Position numbers and translations under genes: made by a program. Shown here piece by piece: positions 35,063-43,794 of a DNA stretch of 64,000 nt. Positions within the stretch are counted from its first letter, which is position 1. Each line of letters opens with the position of its first letter. Location: positions 60,001-124,000 of the forward strand of contig CALZFC010000140.1 in assembly GCA_945643635.1 (NCBI GenBank), in the 5' to 3' direction. The DNA comes from Allodiplogaster sudhausi. Its lineage: Eukaryota > Nematoda > Chromadorea > Rhabditida > Diplogasteridae. The notes beneath the pieces are model-generated. The model was not told the origin of the DNA. It saw only the letters and a program-made list of their open reading frames with translations, and did not search any database.

Positions 35063-35320
35063 TGATTGCAATGTACAGTTGTCCGTGGATTGCTGAAGCT
35101 ACTTCGGTTCGAAACCGTTGCTATGATATCTCATATTATTTATGTGCATTTATTTGGCGTGCTTTTATTCTTTCGATGGATATTTGTGCCCATTTTTCCC
35201 GTCTTTTCTTTGCGATTCGTGATTAGAAGGTGGCTGTGGCGCCCTTCCGCTAGGGAAGCCCGCTGTCTTCTTCTTTTTGCTCCCTTTTCGTCATTATTAA
35301 CTTTTGCCTTCTTGAAGGTG

Positions 35321-35711
35321 ATGGCCGCTCACAAGACGTTCATCATCAAGCGCAAGCTTGCGAAGGCTCAGAAGCAGAATCGGCCGCTGCCGCAGTGGGC
35401 GCGTATGAAGACGGGCAACAAGGTGCTTTCTTTTCTCCTTTCTAATTACTTACTATTTCAAGGTCATTAACGAACTTTGGCATAAAGAAATATTGGGCTT
35501 ACATTGAGTTTATTGAAAAAATCTGGTATTTTATTTAAATATTTTGCTTTATTTTAAACTTTTATATATTTTAGACTTGTATTTCTCTTTGGGTTTTTAA
35601 TTTTAAGTTTTGTTTCGCCTTTTCTAGAAGCTAATGTAATCGTAATCCTGCTTGCAGATCAAGTACAACGCCAAGCGCCGTCATTGGCGTCGCACCAAGC
35701 TGAAGCTCTAA
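35321..35711 (+). CDS. rpl-39: 60S ribosomal protein eL39
   Basis: Two exons (35321-35422 and 35658-35711) with a 235-nt GT-AG intron join to exactly 51 aa, the usual length for eukaryotic eL39. The product starts M-A-A-H-K-T-F, contains [17 protein letters not shown] across the junction and ends [11 protein letters not shown], all hallmark eL39 sequence. eL39 is a small, very basic protein lining the peptide exit tunnel of the large ribosomal subunit. A pyrimidine-rich stretch ending TTCTTGAAG lies just before the ATG and could be a splice or trans-splice acceptor. The gene follows the mS37 gene by about 420 nt on the same strand. The distance and the intervening AATAAA argue weakly against an operon. 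Confidence 0.97.
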
Positions 35712-36551
35712 GAATGCTTCCTCTGTTGTTTGGTCGTCAGCCCCTCTCTTCTCTTCTTCTTCTCTCGACTGTTTTCTACTCTACCATCAACAATCGATTC
35801 GGAGAGAAGAGAGCCTGATGACTCGGCATTCTGGCAATTCGACTTGCAAGATTTCACCAGCCAGCTCCATCCCTTCCTTCCTGTTTCCACTCACTCATTG
35901 TTGTTGTTGATTGTGTTGTTTTGCAAGAAGAATACAGATGTCGGTTGAAGAGTGGCTTTAGTGGGGACATTTAAGGTAGCGAATGCAACTGCTGGGGACC
36001 AAGGAAGAAGAAATGATGACTTTCTATTAGGCGATGGTCAATAGAGAAAGGGATGAAGATAGTCCAAAGTCTTCTGCTATTATTTGAACTATCGTGCTTG
36101 CATTTCCATCCGTTCAACACGAGCTTTCCTTCTCGGAATGACAACCTTAATTATGCCTTCTCTCAAAAGACGTTTTGTGATCATTTCCAATACGCTTTTG
36201 TTGCTGATCTGGATTGCAAGAATGTTAGATTAGCATGAAGATTTAGTCGGCTTAAGAGTGAGCCTAGAATACTACAATTGCAAGAATTGAAAAGCGAGCG
36301 TGAAAAATTGGAGATAGGCGTGCAAAATGCAATGCGAAATTATAATTTTGCATAATTCTTTGCATAAATAAAACAACGGCTAATATTAGAAAAGAAAAAT
36401 GAATAAAGTGAATAAACGCCTATGAAATAAGTGCAATTTTAAATAATAATTAATGAAAATTACGTGTCAAAGTAGGACAATGGCCCATTTTTCAAGGGCA
36501 ATTTGAGAAAACAATTTTGATGTTCGAGAATGGAAAGTGCAAAAGCACTTG
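35712..36551. other. rpl-39 3' flank and B-family upstream block
   Basis: Pyrimidine-rich rpl-39 3' UTR is followed near 36,165-36,220 by a GATCATTTCCAAT block. That block recurs upstream of each B copy (about 38,600, 40,700, 41,465 and 42,120). No further gene is seen. Confidence 0.5.
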
Positions 36552-36559
36552 CATAAAAG
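36552..36559 (+). promoter_or_regulatory. TATA box of B1
   Basis: CATAAAAG followed by a CTCAATTCAGGTATTC block. The same pair occurs before B2 and B5 within a conserved GGAAAGTGCAA context. Confidence 0.6.
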
Positions 36560-36701
36560 TGCTCAATTCAGGTATTCTGATGTTATTTCGAAAGCGTTCT
36601 ATCGTCGTGAGCGGTCGAGTGCCTTTCTGCTCTCCGAAGCTCCGCCCTTTCCGATGCTCCTCCCTTTTTTGGCACCCGTGAAGCCTCTCCCCTTCGAGGA
36701 A

Positions 36702-37777
36702 ATGACGGTTTACACAGTGATCTCCAATGCGCTTAATCATCGTCAGAATGTTCCTTTTTGAGTGATTTTAACCAACCCAGTTGAACTTGTCCACATTTTC
36801 AGATTGTAATTATGTGCGGTAGAAACAGTTAAATTCAACAGGAATTTAATTCAATATTGATGATTAAATTTAGCGCGTCTTCATTCTCTCCGCCCTTCTC
36901 GTGTACGTTGTCCTCTACACAATCGTGCTCAACTTCCTGCTGTCCTCCTACGCTACCGCTATGACGTGAGTTCTCAAAAATGATGCTGTTAGATGATGAA
37001 TTAAATAGTAATACTTGTAACTCTTTCCAGGCCATCTCAAAGATTTAGCGCATTAATTTCAGTTCCTTCATTCTAATCAACACGTACCGCTTCGGAGAGG
37101 ACGAGTCCTTCTACCAGTACGTCTACAGCCAAGACGCCTTCCTCGCGAGCGACGCGCGCAACCGCTGCCCTCCCAGCTATGAACTCGCCGTGTTCGCCCG
37201 GCTGCCAGCCAAGATTGGCGGCAGGATCAAAGGGGTTTCAAGTGCTGGCTCTCGGCCAAATTCGACGCCGACGAAGGCGTTTTCAAGTGGGAGAAGGGAG
37301 GGGAGATGCAGGAGGAGGTGCAGCTGAAGGATGTTGATGAACATTTTCTTGAGAAGGTTAGGACTTGGATCCTTTCAAAAGGAACATTTAAAATATATTA
37401 ATTAATATAATACAAAATACGCTCGGCTTTATTAAAGGTTCATGACAGTCAATTGTAACTCTTTTTCTCTGACCCTTGAAGTCGTGTCTCTCAAAAGCAC
37501 ATGCTCTCTCGCCCTTCGGTCAGGCAAAAAGGCGGGAATTCAAAATTGAATTTTTGGCTTCTTTTAGGTGTCCCGCTGTGGATTGCAAGAGTTGCCTACC
37601 AAATTGACATGGAATCCTAATTCTCAGGAGGAGAGCGACGAAGCCGACGGCGCGGTGTTCGGCGTCTTCAACCACGGCAACGACAGTCGCTACGACGTCG
37701 AGAAGGCTCGGACGCAGACCAAGCTCCCCGTCTGCTGCATGCGGAAGATGGACGAAGAGCGACGCGTCGGGCTTTAA
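36702..37777 (+). CDS. B1, predicted secreted protein of the B family (one apparent frameshift)
   Basis: Exons 36702-36707, 36874-36965, 37063-37356 and 37568-37777 are inferred by comparison with B2 and B5. An alternative in-frame ATG lies at 36654. Exon 2 encodes a strongly hydrophobic segment ending S-S-Y-A-T-A, a likely signal peptide. Exon 3 carries the family motifs S-Y-E-L-A and CWLSAKF...F-K-W, and exon 4 carries G-A-V-F-G-V-F and a C-C pair. A single-base loss in the G run near 37,230 shifts the frame within exon 3. Allowing for one missing G gives about 200 aa matching B2 and B5 throughout, so the lesion may be a consensus error. The C terminus has no membrane anchor. Function unknown. 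Confidence 0.55.
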
Positions 37778-38333
37778 AGGAGCTCGAACTTATTTATTCC
37801 GCCATAATATTTTTTAAATAAAATTATATTAAATGCAAAGCTCTCCTTTTTTACATACGATTCTAACAATAAGGGTGACAAGGAGAAAAGGCCGAAGAGT
37901 TTCTCATATACACGATAATAACAGGGATTAGAATTGAAATGAGAAAACAAGAAATAAGAGAAATTGAACGGAATCTTGTTAAACACATAATGAGCAGACA
38001 AGCTCTAGTTATTATCTACATTACTGGTTATTGAAATTCGAGAATTGCCTAATTCGAATATTTCAATGCAAATGCTCAATCCATGGAAGCTCTCGTTGAA
38101 ATGGAATTTTATTCTGGCAATTGGCGTGAGTGTATCTATTTAAGCTGTTGTTTGGACATTTTAAATTAAGTGTATACAATAAACATCTCCATGGGGGGGG
38201 GGGAGGTGGTACGTGACGCTTTGCTCCGTGAACCTATCGATGTTGACATTGACTACTGTGCTGCTTTTCCATCCTTTCACCAAGAGGTTTCCTTAGAGGA
38301 ATGATTGGCGGCAGTGCGCGCAGCGAGCTGAAG
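37778..38333. other. B1 3' flank
   Basis: Contains sequence shared with the region after B3 (about 41,150-41,300), showing that 3' flanks were duplicated with the genes. A poly-G run lies near 38,193-38,204. No gene is seen. Confidence 0.5.
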
Positions 38334-38540
38334 GGATCCTTTCTTCGCGCTCTGCACGCAAATATAAATGCAGTCTATTTGGCTTCCGAGCCGAGATCAT
38401 ATAAAAGTAGTGAAATCACAAGTAGGACTAAGAATTCTCAATTTTTATCTATTTTGATTTCTCTACTTTTATACGATCTCGGCTCGGAAGCCACATAGAC
38501 TGCATTTATATGCGCGCGGAGATCGCGAAGAAAGGATGCC
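38334..38540. mobile_element. Fold-back element with ~86-bp inverted arms
   Basis: The arms at about 38334-38419 and 38455-38540 are inverse complements with scattered mismatches around a ~35-nt loop. Both contain GGCTTCCGAGCCGAGATC followed by a TATAAAAGTAG. The near-complete palindrome with no coding content suggests a MITE or fold-back transposon. Confidence 0.65.
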
Positions 38541-38824
38541 TTCTGATCCCCCGAAAAGCAGGGGAAACTAGGGTGACCACTTCGCACTTGTCTTTTCTCA
38601 AAAGAAGCCGTGATCATTTCCAATATTTACGCTTCCATTGCTGGTTTGGACTTTGACAAAGCAAAAAAAGGTATAAATTCAGATCATTACTGACACCTTC
38701 CCGTTTGAGCTGATTGTGAGGGAAACCTGTGTTATAATATAAAATATGCTCACGTTCTAGGGCAATTTAAGAAAAGTTGATCCGCACTTTCAACGTTCGG
38801 GCATGGAAAGTGCAAGAAAGTTCG
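38541..38824. other. Upstream flank of B2
   Basis: Carries the recurring GATCATTTCCAAT block near 38,610 and AT-rich sequence. No exon is seen. Confidence 0.45.
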
Positions 38825-38832
38825 TATAAAAG
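38825..38832 (+). promoter_or_regulatory. TATA box of B2
   Basis: TATAAAAG followed by CAAATTCAGGTATTCC and then a CACTTCAACAACGTT leader shared with B4 and B5. Confidence 0.65.
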
Positions 38833-38949
38833 CAGCAAATTCAGGTATTCCTCCATCACTTCAACAACGTTCTTCCATCGCGAGCTGTCGACTTCCTCTC
38901 TTCTCTCCGAAGCCCCGCCGCTTTCCGAAGTCCTTCCCCTTCGATCAAG

Positions 38950-40109
38950 ATGCCAGACTTGAAGGTTTCTACGGCGCTTAAATATCCCCTGATTTCAAGG
39001 CCTCAATTAATAAATGAAAAATATTCGATAAAATGTTTTGATTCCCAATCATCATTCTTACTCTCTTCACTTTGCATGATTGGTCGGCGTCGCGCCGCGT
39101 CTTCTGTCTCAACTTTGCTGTCCTCTTCTAAGTCCTGCTCTGCTCCATCGGCGCATCCGCTGAGAAGTTCTCGTTTCTCGAAAAGGCTGCTAAAAATGGA
39201 GACATAAGACTTTTGACATCAAAATCAATAACAACAATTCGGTATAAAACATTACTCTTCTTTCAATTTATTTCAGTAAATCAACTGATTTCACCCATAT
39301 CGATTGCTACCGTTTTGGAAAGCTAAAGGAGACGGGGGAATGGGAAGAATAAGGGATCAATACGATTACATCGTTGTCCACGCCCTCGTCCACTCGAGTG
39401 ACGCAAGCAAGAGCTGTGCAGATGTCGGCTATGAACTCGCGGCATTTTTTGAGTACCCATAGGGTAAAGACTATGCCATCAAGATTAAAAAGCCCTTTGC
39501 GTGCTGGCTCTCTGCCAAGTTTGACCGAGGCGAGTTCAAGTGGGAGTACTTCAACGAGACGCACGAGGCGGTTCCGCTGAAGGAACCTACCAGTGTATGT
39601 ATGCTTAATGTTAAAGTCCGATGTAAAAAAAATGCTTAATTTCGAGCACTTGCCATCTTTCCGCTTAAGGCGACAGACGGCACGGTCTATGCCATCTTCA
39701 ACAAGGGCGCCGACAATGGCTTCTACGTCGAGCCGGCCGGGACGACAAGCAAACGCCACACGTGCTGCACAAAGCTGAAGCTGCAATGCGGTGGATGGAT
39801 CCGGTACGTACAATAAATAGACTAAGAGTTTAATATATATAATGCAAACTGCCTGATTCGGACTTAAACTTGAGCGATTGTAATATATTTTCCGATCTCT
39901 CTACTTTAGCCAGCTCGGCCCGGGCAACCTGACGCTCGGAATGGACCTGCCGCCACCGACCAGTGATGCTGAAGCTACCGAGTTGTCAGTCGAGTTTTCT
40001 AGGAACTAGTTTTTGGTTTTTTTTTTGTTATTAATTCTGCTTTTTGTTCAGCTCTCCGCTGCTCGCCGCCGGAATCGCCGTCGGCTTCCTTGCCCTGACT
40101 CCGTATTAA
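38950..40109 (+). pseudogene. B2, degenerate B-family gene with GPI-like tail
   Basis: Exon 1 (38950-38964, MPDLK) is followed by a signal-peptide-like region near 39,090-39,200. That region lacks a usable acceptor and contains a stop. The core domain (about 39,274-39,598) has a frameshift and an in-frame TAG, but keeps G-Y-E-L-A and C-W-L-S-A-K-F-D...EFKWEYFNET. The last three exons are clean: 39670-39803 (G-T-V-Y-A-I-F, then a C-C pair), 39910-39984 (Pro-rich) and 40052-40109. They encode a hydrophobic C terminus, LLAAGIAVGFLALTPY, with no charged tail, as in GPI-anchored precursors. This copy shows what a full-length family member looks like at its 3' end. Confidence 0.65.
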
Positions 40110-40920
40110 AGTTGCCTTCTGTGGCTAATCAAGACGTTGCTCACATGCTCATATGTCTGAGTCTTTCGCAGAGTCACACTCTATTCTGTATTCCAATATG
40201 TTGCGGTTTAACCCGCCATACAATTTATCTTGACGAAACTGAAGCCAGGGCTGGCCAAATGTTAATCAACTGTTCATTTTGAGCTGAGTGAAATTTCACA
40301 TGGGCACCGTTTGCTAAGCTCATTTGGTGAAACTGAAATCAAATTTTGGCTTTTAACTGGCTGTGTAGAATTATGTGCAAAGCAGTTGAAGACGTGACAT
40401 GGTATGCAAGGGAATGTAGGAATTGTAATATCTGTATAATTGCCCATTGTACTTTGTCCCATTCAACATTCCTTGGTCGGAATTTCGCATTCATGGGACC
40501 TCTTCATTTTGAAATGGGCATTACATGCTCTCGCCTAATAACATTGCTGCCCTTCGCACTCAACCATTTAAGAAAATGTGAACAACTATGGAATTTGAAA
40601 ATGGCGGAAATTTATGAAATGGAATACTGAAATGCTTGTTTTAAATAGTTTTACCCCAAGCTTTACTTCGCGGAGTGACCATTTCGCTTCTCTTTTCTCT
40701 TAAAAGAAGCCGTGAACATCTCTAATTTTCACGGATTTCGCAAGACTAAGGCGATTTATTCGTGATATTTTCTCGCTTGGGCTGAATTAAATTGCAATTT
40801 GCAAGGATTTTAGTAAATTAGAATGAAAATTTGTCAGTTTGGGAGTGAAGTATGCAAGAATAAAAATTAACGAAAAGCTAAAGTGAAAATTTGAAGATCT
40901 CAATAGGTATGTAGTCAAAG
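40110..40920. other. B2-B3 intergenic
   Basis: AT-rich, with the B upstream block near 40,695. No TATA box or first exon follows it, so the 5' part of B3 is deleted. Confidence 0.45.
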
Positions 40921-41015
40921 AGGTCTTAGTCTGCGTCTCCGGCGTTCTTTTCGCAGTCGCGATTGCCGCCTTCATTGTCAAGGTCGTTGTCTTCGTAAAC
41001 GATCGCTATGGTTGA
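40921..41015 (+). pseudogene. B3 remnant, terminal membrane-anchor exon
   Basis: After an AG acceptor the frame encodes a hydrophobic helix (C-V-S-G-V-L-F-A-V-A-I-A-A-F-I-V) with a short charged tail ending N-D-R-Y-G and a stop. AATAAA at 41051-41056 follows. Upstream is B-family 5' flank rather than coding exons, so this is probably an internally deleted copy whose product would have been membrane anchored. Assignment to the B family rests on flanking sequence. Confidence 0.45.
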
Positions 41016-41869
41016 GTTCGATCGTTCTTCGCCTCCCTTTGCTCCCATTGAATAAAAGAGGCCGAGTTGTTTATTGCTTGCACATTATAACTGTAAAAAA
41101 GTGAAATGAACGAATCGACACAATACAAATGAAAGAATCACAACTTGAGTTGAACGGGACCTTGTTAAAAACATAATTGGCATACAAGCTCCAACTATTA
41201 TTTAAATTATATGTTTTTTTTAATACATTTGCATTTTCCGATATTTCAACGAGAGCGCTGAATCCTTGTAAGCTTTCTTTAAATATAATTTCACTCTGAA
41301 AAGTTGCTGAATACGAAAGTGCTATAAATAGTATATACATTAAGAAGCAAAGCAATTGGATCGAACATAAACTGGATGTTATGCAATGTGTTAATCGATC
41401 TCTCTCCTTCAGCGGGATCGGTAAATTAGAATCTCGGCTTAGTCTCTTGAAATATAGAAAAAGCAGAGATCATTTCCAATCTTCACACACGCTTCCGTTG
41501 GTGAGCTGGATTTTGACAAAGCAAAAAAGGAATGGATCCAGCTTATTCGTGAATCATTTCCTGCTTTGAGCTAAATGAAATGGAAACTTGCAAGGATGTA
41601 AGGCAATTAGAATGCAAAATTTGTCAGTAATTGAGTGAATTTAGAATACCACAATTTGCAAGAAATTAAATTGAAAAAAAGTTAACGTTAACAAATAAAT
41701 TTAAAAAATTGAATGTGAATAAAAGCATATTTCCCGAATCAAATTACGGAAAGTTTTCATATATAAAACAATATATGTAAAATAGGTGCAAATGACTGAA
41801 TAATACGAGTCAAAATAGAAAATACACTTTTTATAAAGGACAGTTCAAGAAAAGTTGATCGTACTTTCA
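41016..41869. other. B3 3' flank and B4 upstream block
   Basis: Includes AATAAA at 41051, 3' flank shared with B1 (about 41,150-41,300) and the B upstream block near 41,465. No exon is seen. Confidence 0.45.
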
Positions 41870-42055
41870 ATGCTAGGGCGTTGAAAGTTCAAAAATTTTA
41901 CGTGCTCAATTCATGCACTCCTCCCTCACTTCAACAACGTTCTTCCGCTGTCGACTTCCTTTCTGCTCTCCGAAGCCCCGCCCCTTCGAGCACGATACCG
42001 ACTTCGATGCTTTCTACGGTGCTCTTCTATGCTACTTAGCCTTCATTTCTGCCTG
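41870..42055 (+). pseudogene. B4 remnant, promoter and 5' leader only
   Basis: The promoter-proximal sequence, the CACTTCAACAACGTTCTTCC leader and a ruined start (ATACCG where B2 has ATGCCA) are recognisable. After about 42,060 sequence passes directly into the next upstream block. No TATAAAAG is left. Confidence 0.55.
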
Positions 42056-42649
42056 ATTCCAAGAAAAAAAAACTGTGATATTATTCTAACTCAAACCAAA
42101 TTCTTTTCTCCAAAGAAGCCGTTTTCATTTCCAATTTTAACGCTTCATTGCTAATCTAGAATTCGACAAGGCAAAAGCGAGTAATTTAATCATTAGCGAT
42201 ACCTACCCGCTTATGGTTATGGGGACTGAAAAGGATGGAGGAAACTTAAAATGCAAAATTTATCAGTTTGAGAGTGAACTTAGAATTCTACTATTTGCAA
42301 AAATTTAAATTAAGTAAGCAAAATTCAATAACTCAATAGGTATGCAAGAATCAATGTTTGTATAATGATATTAAAATATCACACAATTCTTTGAAAAAAC
42401 AATATTTAATATTAGGAAATAGGTGAATAATGTGATGAAACGCATATTTTTTCGACTCAAATGACGGAAGATTTTCATATTTTCATATGTAAAATAATTA
42501 ACTACTGACGACTGGTCGTTTAAAATAAAATAAATACTAATGACAAAAAAATATGTGTCAAAATAGAACCTACGCTCTTTTCCAACTGCAATTTAAGCAT
42601 AGTTGTTTTAAGCATACATGATAGGGCGCGGAAAGTGCAAAATATTTCG
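42056..42649. other. Upstream flank of B5
   Basis: AT-rich, with the recurring block near 42,115-42,190. No gene is seen. Confidence 0.45.
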
Positions 42650-42657
42650 TATAAAAG
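42650..42657 (+). promoter_or_regulatory. TATA box of B5
   Basis: TATAAAAG followed by AGCTCAATTCAGGCATTC and the shared CACTTCAACAACGTT leader. A GGAAAGTGCAA motif precedes it, as in B1 and B2. Confidence 0.65.
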
Positions 42658-42751
42658 AGCTCAATTCAGGCATTCTTCCGTCACTTCAACAACGTTTTTC
42701 CATCGCGAGCGGTCAACTTCCTTCTGTTCCCCGATGCTCCGACTCGTCAAG

Positions 42752-43794
42752 ATGCCTTCCTTTGGCGTCTTCGGCTTCTCCGCGCGTCTCGCCTCCGCTG
42801 TCCTCTTCGCCGTCCTGCTCAACTCCTTCTGCGCTTCGGCAGAGAAGTGCTTTCAATTGTTTTCGGTCTGAATAGTGTATGTGGCTTCTTTCAGGAACTT
42901 TACCAATATCGTTGCACACCACCTTGGAGATAATGCTACTGGTGGCATCTACCAGTTCATCATCGTCCACGCCCTCGTCCTTCCGAGCGAAGCGCGCAAG
43001 AGCTGCCCAGATAGCTATGAACTGGCGGCCCCGATCGACAAGAATGCCACCGCAAATGGAACTAGTCACTTTTTTCACGCTGGCCGCATTGGTGGGTTCT
43101 ATGCGTGCTGGGTCTCTGCCAAGTTCGACGGAGGAGAGTTCAAGTGGGTGTACGGTAACGAGACGCGCGGGACGGTGCTGCTGAAGAAATCTGCGGATGT
43201 GAGTGCACTGTTGGCATGCCAATTGATCTCCTTGTGATTCGATTTTCATGACTTCCATAGCTTACATTCAAATTTCAAATTTTAATCATTCTTCATATTC
43301 AGGCGAGCAAAGCCAATGGCGCGGTCTATGGCGTCTTTTTTGACGAGGACCGGGCATTCCGGGAAGTCAGCTGGCGGGGGGAAAGGAGAGCGTACTGCTC
43401 TCTGAACCCCTTGCCAGTTGACGAGGACCGGGCATTCCGGGAAGTCAGCTGGCGGGGGGAAAGGAGAGCGTACTGCTCTCTGAACCCCCTGCCAGTTGAC
43501 GAGGACCGGGCATTCCGGGAAGTCAGCTGGCGGGGGGAAAGGAGAGCGTACTGCTCTCTGAACCCCCTGCCAGTTGACGAGGACCGGGCATTCCGGGAAG
43601 TCAGCTGGCGGGGGGAAAGGAGAGCGTACTGCTCTCTGAACTCCCTGCCAGTTGACGAGGACCGGGCATTCCGGGAAGTCAGCTGGCGGGGGGAAAGGAG
43701 AGCGTACTGCTCTCTGAACCCCCTGCCAGTTGACGAGGACCGGGCATTCCGGGAAGTCAGCTGGCGGGGGAAAGGAGAGCGTACTGCTCTCTGA
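42752..43794 (+). CDS. B5, predicted secreted glycoprotein whose last exon becomes the 78-bp satellite
   Basis: Exons 42752-42858, 42895-43198 and 43303-43794 join in phase to 300 aa. The first intron is only 36 nt. The start is chosen by alignment with the B2 ATG; an in-frame ATG at 42734 is possible. Exon 1 encodes a signal peptide (A-V-L-F-A-V-L-L-N-S-F-C-A-S-A). Exon 2 has S-C-P-D-S-Y-E-L-A, A-C-W-V-S-A-K-F-D-G-G-E-F-K-W and several N-glycosylation sequons (NFT, NAT, NGT, NET). Exon 3 begins G-A-V-Y-G-V-F-F as in B1 and B2, and at 43342 enters the 26-residue repeat in frame. After five clean repeats, a loss of one G near 43,767 shifts the frame and gives a stop at 43794. Whether that base is truly missing decides the protein's length. 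Function unknown. Confidence 0.6.

Noticed and set aside
35105..35115. tRNA B-box-like GGTTCGAAACC
   Set aside because: No A box or cloverleaf could be built around it, and it lies in the mS37 3' flank.
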